A stretch of DNA of 64,000 nucleotides from an uncultured Prevotellaceae bacterium (GCA_949295905.1 CASFNA010000012.1:119521-183520), one strand, 5' to 3'; positions 36,986 to 46,501 are shown, numbered from the stretch's first letter. The notes: generated by a model from the sequence alone, not told the origin. Made by a program: numbers and translations.

Positions 36986-38020
36986 ATGTACAACAATTAT
37001 AAAATAGTGCTCAACACGGCCGCAGGTCGCCGCCGTTATATGCAATATCTAATTCCTTATATCGTGTCGTCAGATGTTGTTGACAGGTATGACTTGTGGA
37101 TAAACACGCATAATGGGGCTGATATAGAGTTTTTCAAGCAGGTTGCTGAAAAGTTCCCGGTAATTAATCTGGTATGGCAACCGGATGGAGTGGTGAATGG
37201 AAATGCGAGCATCAACGCTTTTTACAAGGATTGCATTGAGCCAAACACGGTTTATTTTAAGCTGGACGATGATATTGTATGGATGGAACCGGGGCTGATA
37301 GAGAAAATGGTGAAGTTCCGTGTCGATAATCCGCAGTATTTTCTTGTTTCGCCTTTGGTGATAAACAATTCACTTTCCACTTATTTGCTCGAATTGGAAG
37401 GGAAAATCAAACTGGACGATTACTATAATTCCTACGCCAGCCATCCTGTGTTGTGGCGGAGTGGAGTTTTCGCACAGGAATTGCATTCCTGGTTTTTAGA
37501 AAAGTTCCTTAAAACCGGAAAGTGGGATGAGCTTCATTTAGGAAAGAAAGAGATGGGCATGACCCGTTTCTCGATAAACGCGGTTTTGTGGTTTGGCGAC
37601 GAGATGCGGAAATTCGCAGGCGTTGTTCCCGGCGATGACGAGGAGTTCATGTCCTGCATATATCCTACGCGCCAAGGTATGTCAAACGCCTGGAACGGCG
37701 ATGCCATCGTGGCACACTTCGCATTCTTCACCCAGCGTGAGGAGCTTGACAAGAAAGGTATATTGGAGCAGTATGGCGATGTGTGTGCGCGGCAATGGCA
37801 CGAAGATGAAAAATCTGCCGCGATTTATGATGCTGTTCAAACAATACTGAAACAGATTAATGCGAATGAAACGGAACTGATGAAGCGTCCTTCTCCTTAT
37901 AAAAAGGTGGTGAAGCCTGTCACCATGAGGCAAAGGATTAAAAGGCTGATGCCTAAAGTTGTGCTTGACCTGAAAATGTTTTTTGACGGACGTAAAGAAC
38001 GTTCAGGTTTTATCTGTTAA
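36986..38020 (+). CDS. Putative glycosyltransferase of unassigned family
   Basis: A 344-residue soluble protein. The start YKIVLNTAAGRRRYMQYLIPYI and the acidic motif VYFKLDDDIVWMEPGLIEKM near residues 90-109 look like a GT-A-type metal site (DDD), and the mid-protein PGDDEEFMS may bind substrate. I do not recognise a named CAZy family. The context of Glf and GT2 genes makes a sugar transferase the best guess. Confidence 0.6.
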   Translation: MYNNYKIVLNTAAGRRRYMQYLIPYIVSSDVVDRYDLWINTHNGADIEFFKQVAEKFPVINLVWQPDGVVNGNASINAFYKDCIEPNTVYFKLDDDIVWMEPGLIEKMVKFRVDNPQYFLVSPLVINNSLSTYLLELEGKIKLDDYYNSYASHPVLWRSGVFAQELHSWFLEKFLKTGKWDELHLGKKEMGMTRFSINAVLWFGDEMRKFAGVVPGDDEEFMSCIYPTRQGMSNAWNGDAIVAHFAFFTQREELDKKGILEQYGDVCARQWHEDEKSAAIYDAVQTILKQINANETELMKRPSPYKKVVKPVTMRQRIKRLMPKVVLDLKMFFDGRKERSGFIC

Positions 38021-38030
38021 CAAATAAGCC

Positions 38031-39110
38031 ATGGACAAGATTCTGACACTTATTATCCCGACATACAACATGGAGAAATATCTCCGTTATTGCCTTGATT
38101 CGCTTATTGTGAGTGATGGCATGGATGTGCTGGAGGTACTTATAGTCAACGATGGCAGCCGTGACGGCTCGTTGGCTATCGCCCGTGAATATGAACGTGA
38201 ATATCCACAGACGTTTAGGGTGATAGACAAGGAGAACGGCAATTATGGCTCATGTGTAAATCGGGGCTTGAAGGAGGCTACGGGCAAGTATGTCAAAGTG
38301 CTTGATGCGGATGACAGTTTTGACACGGAACATTTCAGGCATTTCATTTCTTTCCTTGAAGAAACGGATGCCGACCTGGTGCTGTCTGATTTTGCAGTGG
38401 TTGATACGGATAGGACCATACGCAAAGTAATAAGGTATGACCAGGGGCTTGGCCGTCTGTTTGAGATGGATAAGGTCTGCAATGCAGCCAGATTCCAGAA
38501 CATGCAGATGCATGCAGTGACATACCGCCTTGAAAATCTGAGAAAATTGGAATACAGGCAGACGGAAGGCATATCATATACGGACCAGCAATGGATTTTC
38601 CTGCCCATGGTGACTGTGCGCACCATTGCGTACTTTAATGAGTATGTCTACAAGTATCTGGTAGGCAGGGTGGGGCAGACCATGGAGCCGGTATTCAAAT
38701 TGACGAATATGCTTTTTGTTATTCGTTGTGCCCTTGATATGGCTTCTGCGTACGAAAACCATAAATCTTTGATAAAAGATAGACCCATACAACATTATAT
38801 GCGTGCGCGCCTGATTCCATTTTTGAAAGCAGCTTATGTAACGGCATTGACTCATTATAGTGCTGATACGAAAAAGGCTCTTGTGAATTATGACGGCGAG
38901 TTGGAAAAACGCAGTAAGGAAATCTATGAACTGATAGGCGGTAAGGAAGTCAGTTCTTTCATGGGATTTAGGTATATTGATTATTGGAGGCAGCACAAGG
39001 ATGCCAATATGTTTGTTATTCGCACGTTGAGCAAGCTTTATCTGTTTATGCTCAACCTGAAGCAATCCTTCCGTAAACCGGATGACATGGCAGTGCCTGT
39101 GTCTTTTTGA
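38031..39110 (+). CDS. Family 2 glycosyltransferase
   Basis: 359 residues. GT-A motifs: TLIIPTYNMEKYLRYCLDSL at the start, LIVNDGSRDGSLAIA near 39-53, and KVLDADDSFD near 88-97. This branch, with a CLDSL...NDGSRDGS...DADD pattern and an NYGSCVNRGL block, is frequent in capsule loci of Firmicutes and Bacteroidota. A C-terminal hydrophobic segment is absent. The next gene begins 6 bases downstream. Confidence 0.87.
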   Translation: MDKILTLIIPTYNMEKYLRYCLDSLIVSDGMDVLEVLIVNDGSRDGSLAIAREYEREYPQTFRVIDKENGNYGSCVNRGLKEATGKYVKVLDADDSFDTEHFRHFISFLEETDADLVLSDFAVVDTDRTIRKVIRYDQGLGRLFEMDKVCNAARFQNMQMHAVTYRLENLRKLEYRQTEGISYTDQQWIFLPMVTVRTIAYFNEYVYKYLVGRVGQTMEPVFKLTNMLFVIRCALDMASAYENHKSLIKDRPIQHYMRARLIPFLKAAYVTALTHYSADTKKALVNYDGELEKRSKEIYELIGGKEVSSFMGFRYIDYWRQHKDANMFVIRTLSKLYLFMLNLKQSFRKPDDMAVPVSF

Positions 39111-39115
39111 AACGA

Positions 39116-40105
39116 ATGAATATGGCGGCAAAAGTATCGGTTATAGTACCTATATATAAGGTAGAAAGGTTTATTGACAAGTGCGCCTCGTCGCTTTTCG
39201 AGCAGACGCTGGACGAGGTGGAATTTATCTTTGTGGATGATGCTTCGCCGGATGGAAGCATGGCCTTGCTGGGCAAGTGCATTGACAGGTATCCTGCGAG
39301 GAAAAATCAGATAAAGATAGTTTGCCATGCGGAAAATAAAGGATTGCCTGCCGCACGGAACACGGGACTTGCAGAAGCTACGGGAGAATATGTGTTTCAT
39401 TGCGACAGTGACGATTTTGTGGAACCGGATATGTTGGCTGCGCTTTATGAGGCTGCAAAAGAGAAAGATGCCGACATTATGTGGTGCGACTGGTTCTTGT
39501 CATTTGAGCATAATGAACGCTACATGGCACAGCCGTCTTATGAAACTCCCATGGATGCTTTGAAAGGGATGCTTGGCGGAGTAATGAAATTCACCGTGTG
39601 GAACAAACTGGCAAAACGGTCTTTATATGTGGATAATCACATCGAATTCCCGACCGGATTCGGGATGGGAGAAGACATGACCATGATGATGCTGTTTGCA
39701 TGTGCCGGGAAGGTGGCTTATTTGCCGAAAGCATTTTATCACTATGTGAAACTGAATACCGGCTCATTCACGCAGACATTTTCCGACCGCCATCTTGTGG
39801 AGCTGAAATATAATGTACAACGTATTTCCGACTATCTGCATGACAAGTTCGGCGACACGCTGGACAAGGAAATCGCTTATTTGAAATTGGCTGTCAAATT
39901 CCCGTTCCTGATAAGCAACAGTTCACAGAAGTACCGCCTGTGGAAAGAATGGTATCCTGAAGCCAATAAATACATATGGGGAAATAAACAACTGTCTCTA
40001 CGTAGCCGCATCGTGCAGTGGTGTGCGTGGAAGGGATTATTTCTGATGGTTAGGGTACATTATGTGTTATTGCAGAAGGTTGTTTACGGACTGATTTATA
40101 GATGA
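39116..40105 (+). CDS. Family 2 glycosyltransferase
   Basis: About 329 residues with SVIVPIYKVERFIDKCASSLF, FIFVDDASPDGSM and HCDSDDFVEPDM as the GT-A nucleotide and metal motifs. I start it at ATG 39116; an ATG at 39122 is also possible, while an upstream TTG overlaps the previous stop. The C-terminus has a hydrophobic stretch (LFLMVRVHYVLLQKVVYGLI) that may anchor it to the membrane. Confidence 0.87.
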   Translation: MNMAAKVSVIVPIYKVERFIDKCASSLFEQTLDEVEFIFVDDASPDGSMALLGKCIDRYPARKNQIKIVCHAENKGLPAARNTGLAEATGEYVFHCDSDDFVEPDMLAALYEAAKEKDADIMWCDWFLSFEHNERYMAQPSYETPMDALKGMLGGVMKFTVWNKLAKRSLYVDNHIEFPTGFGMGEDMTMMMLFACAGKVAYLPKAFYHYVKLNTGSFTQTFSDRHLVELKYNVQRISDYLHDKFGDTLDKEIAYLKLAVKFPFLISNSSQKYRLWKEWYPEANKYIWGNKQLSLRSRIVQWCAWKGLFLMVRVHYVLLQKVVYGLIYR

Positions 40106-40109
40106 TGTA

Positions 40110-40919
40110 ATGAAAGCTTACGTTACGTTGTTGTCCAATAGTGCTTATTTAAAAGGAGTATTGGTTTTGTATCGTTCATTGAAGGCGGTGCAAGCACAAT
40201 ATCCTCTTTATTGCGTTCTTTCGGTATCTGTGGAAGATAAGGTGCAAAAAGAATTGGAACAAGAAGGGATATGTTGCATCCGCTTGGCTCATGCGGCAGT
40301 AGATGGTAATATCAATCCAGAAGGATTAGGATTCTCACATTGGAATTTCACATTTGATAAGTTACTGATATGGGGATTGACGCAATTTGAAAAGATTGTG
40401 TTCCTTGATAGCGATATGCTGATAGTCAGGAATATTGACGAATTGTTTGAACGTGAACCTTTTTCGGCAGTATGTGCAGATTCTTCTTATCCAGGAAATG
40501 AAGGATGGGCCGGTGGATTGAACTCCGGCCTAATGGTAATAGAACCTAATATAGAAACGGAGAAACAACTTTTGCAGTGTGTGAAGCCTGTAGTGGAGGA
40601 AAGCCAAAAGCAAAAAAGACTGGTCGGTGATCAGGATGTGGTGAAGTATTTCATTTCAGATTTCGGGCAACGTGTTTCATTGCATTTGGACGAGGGATAT
40701 AACATTTTTGCAGATCATCTTACTTATTATATACGCCATTTGGAATATTCGCTGAGCAATAAAACGGGAAAACCGATATATGTGGTGCATTTCATAGGTA
40801 AAGCTAAGCCTTGGATGAAAAAGACATTGAGGCAATATGTTTGGCTACTGAAGATGTGTTTGGGAAATCCATATTATGTGGCTGCATATTGTAAATATAT
40901 GAAATTTCTAAGAAAGTAG
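40110..40919 (+). CDS. Family 8 glycosyltransferase (glycogenin/LgtC-like)
   Basis: A 269-residue retaining transferase. The DXD metal motif is Asp100-Ser101-Asp102 in KIVFLDSDMLIVRNID. The acceptor-side motif GGLNSGLMVIEP follows near 131-142, and HFIGKAKPW near 229 is the C-terminal metal/phosphate histidine segment. It probably adds alpha-glucose or alpha-galactose. It begins 4 bases after the previous gene and is followed by the polymerase. Confidence 0.88.
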   Translation: MKAYVTLLSNSAYLKGVLVLYRSLKAVQAQYPLYCVLSVSVEDKVQKELEQEGICCIRLAHAAVDGNINPEGLGFSHWNFTFDKLLIWGLTQFEKIVFLDSDMLIVRNIDELFEREPFSAVCADSSYPGNEGWAGGLNSGLMVIEPNIETEKQLLQCVKPVVEESQKQKRLVGDQDVVKYFISDFGQRVSLHLDEGYNIFADHLTYYIRHLEYSLSNKTGKPIYVVHFIGKAKPWMKKTLRQYVWLLKMCLGNPYYVAAYCKYMKFLRK

Positions 40920-40922
40920 AAA

Positions 40923-42218
40923 ATGATACGTATTATATCTGTCATATTATTAGTCGTTGTCTGTAGTTTATACTATTTCCCTGTGTCGTTACAGGTCTTG
41001 CCTTCTGTCAATTCCAAAATGGTTGTGGCAGCAGTGGGACTGGCGTTTTTTGTATGGGAGCGTTTGAGACGCAAGTCTTTTTCCATACGGAAAGATTTGT
41101 TCCCGGTTTTGTTTATCGGACTTCTTTTTTCCTTGTCGTCTTATTTTTCTGTAGTATATAACAGTACGGACGATATGGTTTATGCCACCTACTTCGTTTC
41201 TATGTGCGTATGGATGGGGGGAGCGTATTGTGTGGTTTACTTATTGAGATGGATGTATGGTGAGGTGTCTTTGCATACAGTGTTTCTTTATCTTGGAATG
41301 ATGTGTGCCGCCCAATGTATAATCGCGGTGATGATTGATAACATGCCAGCATTGGCAAATTTTGTTAATACAACATTTGTTGGGGCAGATCCGGAATATT
41401 TTGAGAATAATCCTCGCCTGTACGGTATTGGAGCTGGTTTTGACACAGCAGGTATTCGCTTTTCTTGCGTTTTGCTCGGTCTTGCATACATGATAAAGGA
41501 AGATGTTTCGCAGGCGAAGAAGAATTTATATATATTGTTGTTCCTTATAATAGGGGTGGTGGGTAATATGATATCCCGAACGACGGTAGTAGGTATTGCG
41601 GTGGCTTGTGCTTATTTGTTTTTATCGTCTGTGTCTTTGAGTAAAATAAATCTATTTATTACATCAAAAGGGCTATTGTGGACTGTCGGTGGATGTGCAA
41701 TGCTTATATTACTGTATAATGCAGGAATTTACATGTACAACACCATGCCGGGAGTGCGGGCGGCTTTTGACTATGGATTTGAAGGATTTATAAATTTATT
41801 TGAGACAGGTAGGTTTTCAACGCATTCCTCAGATTTGCTTGTCAATAGTATTGGCGATATTTTGCCTGATAATATAAAAACATGGGTTATAGGCGACGGT
41901 TATTTTGATGACCCTTATGATTCAGGCAAGTTTTATATGGGTACAGATTTGGGATACGTCCGTTTCTTCTTTTATTGTGGAGTGACTGGTTTTATCATAT
42001 TTTTGTTTTATTTTATTTGCTGTACTTATGTGCTCTGCAAACGTTGGCGAAATTTGTCACTGTTTTTCATGTTGTTATTTGTTGTCCAGTTGATTGTTTG
42101 GGTTAAGATACCGACTGACATCTTTTGTTTTTATGCATTGCTGCTGTTGGCCGACAACCAGAAGTCTCCTTCAAAAGAGAATGGGAGTCTGTTTGCATGC
42201 CCTACTTTAACGGCATAG
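40923..42218 (+). CDS. Polysaccharide polymerase (Wzy-like)
   Basis: A 431-residue membrane protein with about 11-12 hydrophobic helices and a large extracytoplasmic loop around residues 275-330 (TGRFSTHSSDLLVN...), the usual layout of O-antigen ligase/polymerase proteins. It is the only multi-helix protein besides the flippase in the glycosyltransferase block, which supports the Wzy role: joining lipid-linked repeat units in the periplasm. Sequence identity in this family is low, so the call rests on topology and context. Confidence 0.75.
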   Translation: MIRIISVILLVVVCSLYYFPVSLQVLPSVNSKMVVAAVGLAFFVWERLRRKSFSIRKDLFPVLFIGLLFSLSSYFSVVYNSTDDMVYATYFVSMCVWMGGAYCVVYLLRWMYGEVSLHTVFLYLGMMCAAQCIIAVMIDNMPALANFVNTTFVGADPEYFENNPRLYGIGAGFDTAGIRFSCVLLGLAYMIKEDVSQAKKNLYILLFLIIGVVGNMISRTTVVGIAVACAYLFLSSVSLSKINLFITSKGLLWTVGGCAMLILLYNAGIYMYNTMPGVRAAFDYGFEGFINLFETGRFSTHSSDLLVNSIGDILPDNIKTWVIGDGYFDDPYDSGKFYMGTDLGYVRFFFYCGVTGFIIFLFYFICCTYVLCKRWRNLSLFFMLLFVVQLIVWVKIPTDIFCFYALLLLADNQKSPSKENGSLFACPTLTA

Positions 42219-42243
42219 ATATTTTTCTGAAATATAGATATTT

Positions 42244-43014
42244 ATGATACCTAAGAAAATACATTATTGCTGGTTGAGCGGAGAACCGTTTCCAGAAAAG
42301 ATACAAATGTGCATGGACTCGTGGAAAAAGGTCATGCCGGACTATGAGTTGAAGTTGTGGAATACGGAAACTTTTAATGTGGAAGACAGCGTGCCTTATG
42401 TGAAGGAAGCTTTTGCTAATCGTAAGTGGGCGTTTGTTGCTGATTACATCCGTCTTTATGCTCTTTATACGGAGGGTGGAATTTATTTGGATTCCGATGT
42501 AAAGGTGTTGAAACGTTTTGATGATTTCCTTCACCATTCGTTTTTCACCAGTATGGAGTATCATCCTTTCATGGTGGAGCGTGATAACTCTTTGGCCGAT
42601 GTTGATGCTGACGGGCGTCGCATTGTGGATAAATATATTTCGGGTATTGAGTTGCAAGCTGCTGTAATGGGAGCCGAAAAAGGCTGTCCTTTTGTTAAGC
42701 AAGTGCTGGATTGGTATAAAGACAAACATTTCGTTAAGTCTGACGGCAGTATGGGGCTGGATGTGATAGCCCCACAGATATATGCCCGTATAGCTGAGAA
42801 ATATGGCTTTAGATATAAAGATATTGATCAGGAATTGACTGAAGGAATGATGATTTACCGTTCTGAAATTTTTGCAGGAAACAGGCGCGAGGTTACACCT
42901 TCTTCATACGCCATACATTATTGTGAAAATAGTTGGAATGAGCGTCCTTTTATTGATAAAATCCGGCATTATTGGAAGTTCTTTTTATATCTGCTCAAAT
43001 CGAAAATTAAATAA
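42244..43014 (+). CDS. GT32-like glycosyltransferase (DXD sugar-binding family)
   Basis: A 256-residue relative of the gene at 31625, with the same start MIPKKIHYCWLSGEPFP and DXD motif DSD at 83-85 in EGGIYLDSDVKVLK. It is longer at the C-terminus. Two divergent copies suggest the repeat unit needs two similar transfers, or that the locus combines parts of two clusters. Confidence 0.88.
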   Translation: MIPKKIHYCWLSGEPFPEKIQMCMDSWKKVMPDYELKLWNTETFNVEDSVPYVKEAFANRKWAFVADYIRLYALYTEGGIYLDSDVKVLKRFDDFLHHSFFTSMEYHPFMVERDNSLADVDADGRRIVDKYISGIELQAAVMGAEKGCPFVKQVLDWYKDKHFVKSDGSMGLDVIAPQIYARIAEKYGFRYKDIDQELTEGMMIYRSEIFAGNRREVTPSSYAIHYCENSWNERPFIDKIRHYWKFFLYLLKSKIK

Positions 43015-43022
43015 TATCTGGT

Positions 43023-44117
43023 ATGATTTATGTTAATGGACGATTTTTATTGCAGAACTTGACAGGAGTAAATCGTTTTGCTTATGAAATCTGTAAGGCG
43101 TGGGTTCATATGGGGGTGTCGTTTGTCTTGTGCTGTCCTCCAGGCGAGATAAAGAAATGCTATGACATATCACACTTCAATATTATAATATGTGGATTCG
43201 GTAAATCCCACTTCTGGGAGCAGTTTTGTTTGCCTTTTTGGTTCGGCAAGATTAAGGGTGAAAAAATATTGGTGAATTTTACAAGCCTTGGGCCTTTGTT
43301 GATTCGAAATAAAATTATAACTATTCATGATTTGGCTTTCATGGTCAATCCTGATTGGTATTCGCTTCCTTATAGGTTATGGTACAAGCTGATGACACCT
43401 TTATGTGCGGCAACGGCAGTGCGGGTGCTTACTGTGAGTGAGTTTTCCAAGTCTGAGATTATACGGCGACTTTCAGTGAATGACGAAAGGGTTTGTGTAA
43501 TTTACAATGCGGTTGCAGCTTTATTCAACGGAGCTGGTGGGGATGAAAACGTGCAAGCAAAGTCTTCAATTAAGGAAAAGTATATTTTAGCGGTATCATC
43601 CATAGATCCGCGGAAGAATTTTGCCATGTTGTTGAAGGCTTTTGCTTATGTGAAAGATAAAAGTGTCAAGCTATATATTGTTGGTGGGCAGGATGTCATT
43701 TATTCCATATCTATGGCAGAGTTGTCTAAGTATAATGACTCTGAAAGAATAAAATGGTTGGGGCGAGTTAACGACGTTGAACTAAAGAGTTATTATAGGA
43801 ACGCGTTGTGTTTTGTATACCCCTCATTATATGAAGGATTTGGCATTCCTCCGCTTGAGGCGATGGCTTGTGGTACGCCGACAATAGTTTCGTCAATTCC
43901 TTCTCTTGCTGAAGTATGTGGCAATGCGTCTTTATATGTAGACCCGAATGACGAAAAAGATATTGCTGATAAAATCAACCGTCTTATTAATGACGATGTT
44001 TTGCGGAAAGACTTGATTTCAAAGGGACATATAAGATGTTCAAATTTCGATTGGTATAAAAGTGCATCTCGATTGATTGTCGAAATAAATAAATGTTTGG
44101 CGTGTCAGGCCAAATAG
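43023..44117 (+). CDS. Family 4 glycosyltransferase
   Basis: A 364-residue GT-B retaining transferase. The N-terminal acceptor domain starts IYVNGRFLLQNLTGVNRFAYEI, a mannosyltransferase-B-like pattern. The donor domain has YILAVSSIDPRKNFAMLLKAF and the nucleotide-sugar motif PSLYEGFGIPPLEAMACGTP with the Glu pair. It is the last gene of the AT-rich block; a 288-base gap follows. Confidence 0.9.
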   Translation: MIYVNGRFLLQNLTGVNRFAYEICKAWVHMGVSFVLCCPPGEIKKCYDISHFNIIICGFGKSHFWEQFCLPFWFGKIKGEKILVNFTSLGPLLIRNKIITIHDLAFMVNPDWYSLPYRLWYKLMTPLCAATAVRVLTVSEFSKSEIIRRLSVNDERVCVIYNAVAALFNGAGGDENVQAKSSIKEKYILAVSSIDPRKNFAMLLKAFAYVKDKSVKLYIVGGQDVIYSISMAELSKYNDSERIKWLGRVNDVELKSYYRNALCFVYPSLYEGFGIPPLEAMACGTPTIVSSIPSLAEVCGNASLYVDPNDEKDIADKINRLINDDVLRKDLISKGHIRCSNFDWYKSASRLIVEINKCLACQAK

Positions 44118-44405
44118 ATGAATATAGGCTAAAGTGATAATACTTTTGTTAAAGGCTATAATTTATACAACACAACAACTGAAAGCCTGGAGCCTACAGC
44201 CATGAGGTTGGGGCTTGAGTTCAACTGCGTCAACGGTCGTGCGGCGCGGTCATTTTGAATTTTATCCGTTATCATCAATTGTTGGGGCGGGCAGGTTATG
44301 AGAATTAGACTTTTTTAGGATTGCATAGATTCAAACTAACATAAAAATCGACTAGCCAATTGACAGTGGCGAACTTCTCTTGGCAATGGTCAAGATGATT
44401 AATTT
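44118..44405. other. 288-base gap with a possible coding relic
   Basis: No intact gene or clear promoter. Bases 44133-44258 are open for 41 codons without a start and are richer in G+C than the genes before (SLEPTAMRLGLEF, NCVNGRAAR), which hints at the tail of a lost gene. I cannot name its family. It marks the junction between the AT-rich glycosyltransferase block and the chromosome-like export block. Confidence 0.3.
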
Positions 44406-45536
44406 ATGAGTAAAAATGATTTACGGGTTTTACAGTTAGGAAAGTTTTATCCGGTCCAGGGCGGCGTGGAGAAGGTCGCTTACGACCTCATGTGCGGATT
44501 GTCCGCCCAAGGCATTCACTGCGACATGCTTTGTGCCGCTGTTAGCGGAGGCGACAGAATAATAACGGTGAATAGCTGTGCGCGGGTCATTTGTTGCCGT
44601 ACATGGAGGAAGGTGGCTGCCACGATGATATCGCCTGGCATGATACGTATGTTGCGTAAGTTGTGCCGACAGTATGACATCATCCATGTTCACCATCCCG
44701 ACCCTATGGCCTGTCTGGCCTTGTTCCTGTCCGGTTACAAGGGACGTGTGATATTGCACTGGCACAGCGACATTCAGAAGCAGAAACTGTTGCTTAAGCT
44801 ATATGGCCCATTGCAGAAGTGGCTGTTGCGGCGTGCTGCGTTGGTTGTCGGCACCAGTCCTGTATATCTTTCCCAGTCGCCGTTTCTACGGCATGTTCAG
44901 GACAAGACGGCCTGTCTTCCCATAGGTGTTCCGCCCATGCTACCTTCACCCGAAGCTGTAGAGGCCGTCAGGCGGAGATATCCGGGTAAGAAAATCGTGT
45001 TTTCGTTGGGCCGTTTGGTCGCCTATAAGGGTTATAAGTATCTTGTGGCCGCCGCCAAATATCTTGGCGACGATTACGTAGTGCTTATCGGCGGTACGGG
45101 TGCGTTGATGGACGAGCTTCAAGGGGAAATAGCCGAACTCAACTTGCAGGGCAAGGTTGTTCTGCTTGGTCATGTCAGTGATGAAGAGCTGCCTGCTTAT
45201 TACGGAGCCTGTTCGGTGTTTTGTCTTAGCAGTGTGCAGAAGACCGAGGCTTTCGGCATAGTGCAGATTGAGGCGATGTCGTGCGGAAAGCCTGTTGTCG
45301 CCACGGACATACCCCAGTCTGGTGTGCCTTGGGTCAACGAGCATGGTGTTTCAGGGCTTAATGTCAAGCCCGGCAGTGCGCTGGGGCTGGCAGAGGCTAT
45401 CACTGATATAACCAAGGATGAGCCTACTTACAGAAAATATGCAGCCGGAGCTGCAAGCCGATATAAAAAACTATTTACTAATGATTTAATGATTAAGAAG
45501 TGTTTGAAAATTTATTTTGACTATGGAGAAGAGTGA
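44406..45536 (+). CDS. Family 4 glycosyltransferase
   Basis: A 376-residue GT-B enzyme: LQLGKFYPVQGGVEKVAYDLMCGL at the start, DIIHVHHPDPMACLALF, HWHSDIQKQ, donor-domain VFSLGRLVAYKGYKYLV, and KTEAFGIVQIEAMSCGKPVVATD with the conserved Glu residues. Its G+C matches the chromosome and the next gene, with which it overlaps by 14 bases. This suggests it belongs to the fixed 3' part of the locus, together with the initiating transferase, rather than to the variable block. Confidence 0.9.
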   Translation: MSKNDLRVLQLGKFYPVQGGVEKVAYDLMCGLSAQGIHCDMLCAAVSGGDRIITVNSCARVICCRTWRKVAATMISPGMIRMLRKLCRQYDIIHVHHPDPMACLALFLSGYKGRVILHWHSDIQKQKLLLKLYGPLQKWLLRRAALVVGTSPVYLSQSPFLRHVQDKTACLPIGVPPMLPSPEAVEAVRRRYPGKKIVFSLGRLVAYKGYKYLVAAAKYLGDDYVVLIGGTGALMDELQGEIAELNLQGKVVLLGHVSDEELPAYYGACSVFCLSSVQKTEAFGIVQIEAMSCGKPVVATDIPQSGVPWVNEHGVSGLNVKPGSALGLAEAITDITKDEPTYRKYAAGAASRYKKLFTNDLMIKKCLKIYFDYGEE

Positions 45537-46200
45537 ACAGAAGTCAGTTTACCTGGCAATGGATAAAGTTGAAGATGGGAGCGTCTACTATGACAATGAA
45601 AAGAACATGTCCACTGTATCATGCTTTGTAAAGCGTGCTTTTGATGTTTTATGCAGCCTTTTGGGGCTAATCGTCACATCGCCGGCTTTTTTGCTGATAT
45701 ATTTTTTGATTAAGCGTGAAGACAATGGCCCGGTGATATTCAGGCAGGAGCGCATTGGTTACGGTGGCAAGCCGTTCACGCTATACAAGTTCCGTTCAAT
45801 GACGGTCGCCTCCGAATCTGACGGCGTGCCGCAGCTTTGCCGCAAGAATGATGACAGGCTTACGCCTACAGGGCGTTTCCTGCGTGAGCATCATTTGGAC
45901 GAGCTTCCACAGTTATGGAACGTACTCAAGGGCGAAATGAGCTTCGTCGGGCCGCGCCCGGAGCGTAAGTTCTTCGTTGACAAAATCAAGGCGGCCAATC
46001 CTGATTACGAACTGCTTTATCAGCTTCGTCCGGGCCTGTTCTCAATGGCCACCCTGTATAATGGTTATACAGACACGTTGGAGAAGATGCTTGAGCGTCT
46101 GCGTATGGATTTGGACTATCTGCATAACCGCTCATTATGGTTGGATATCAAAATCATTTACCGGACAGTGTATTCAATTCTGTCAGGAAAGAAATTCTGA
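45523..46200 (+). CDS. Initiating sugar-phosphate transferase (bacterial sugar transferase family)
   Basis: Transfers the first sugar-1-phosphate to undecaprenyl phosphate at the inner membrane. The 225-residue protein is the short form: a membrane helix at about 38-63 (FDVLCSLLGLIVTSPAFLLI), then the catalytic domain with FRQERIGYGG, LYKFRSM, DELPQLWNVLKGEMS (126-140) and FVGPRPE (141-147). I start it at ATG 45523, overlapping the upstream GT4 by 14 bases, so the two are cotranslated. The PqqD-like gene follows after 10 bases. Confidence 0.92.
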   Translation: MEKSEQKSVYLAMDKVEDGSVYYDNEKNMSTVSCFVKRAFDVLCSLLGLIVTSPAFLLIYFLIKREDNGPVIFRQERIGYGGKPFTLYKFRSMTVASESDGVPQLCRKNDDRLTPTGRFLREHHLDELPQLWNVLKGEMSFVGPRPERKFFVDKIKAANPDYELLYQLRPGLFSMATLYNGYTDTLEKMLERLRMDLDYLHNRSLWLDIKIIYRTVYSILSGKKF

Positions 46201-46210
46201 ATATTGTCAA

Positions 46211-46501
46211 ATGAAAACAGATTCGATAAAACCCAAGGACGGATTACAATTGCGGAAAATAGGCAAGCAGTACATGATTGTTGATGCAAGTGGCGGAAAC
46301 GTCAATATGTGCAATGTGTACAGCCTCAACCGCACGGCTGCCCGGCTGTGGGAGCAGATGGCCGACAACGGCATGTCAACCTTGGAAGAGCTGGCCGCTT
46401 ACCTGTGTGCCAACTACGAGATTGACGAACCGTCGGCATTGCGTGATGTTGAACGGCTTTTGGCCGAATGGCGCTCGTTCGGCTTAATCGTCAATATCTG
46501 A
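46211..46501 (+). CDS. PqqD-family peptide chaperone
   Basis: A 96-residue winged-helix PqqD/RRE-type protein. PqqD domains bind leader peptides and present them to modifying enzymes. Recognisable: LRKIGKQYMIVDASGGNVNMCNVYSLNRTAARLWEQM, where the N-terminal strands form the peptide-binding wing, and a C-terminal ALRDVERLLAEWRSFGLI helix. I start it at ATG 46211; longer readings overlap the sugar transferase in another frame. It heads the trio completed by the next two genes. In other bacteria PqqD, HprK-like and nucleotidyltransferase genes occur together in lasso-peptide and exopolysaccharide contexts. Confidence 0.87.
   Translation: MKTDSIKPKDGLQLRKIGKQYMIVDASGGNVNMCNVYSLNRTAARLWEQMADNGMSTLEELAAYLCANYEIDEPSALRDVERLLAEWRSFGLIVNI

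Noticed and set aside
44156-44258. A complete small gene between the two GT4 genes
   Set aside because: The open stretch has no start codon with a plausible ribosome-binding site and ends abruptly; recorded instead as a possible relic.
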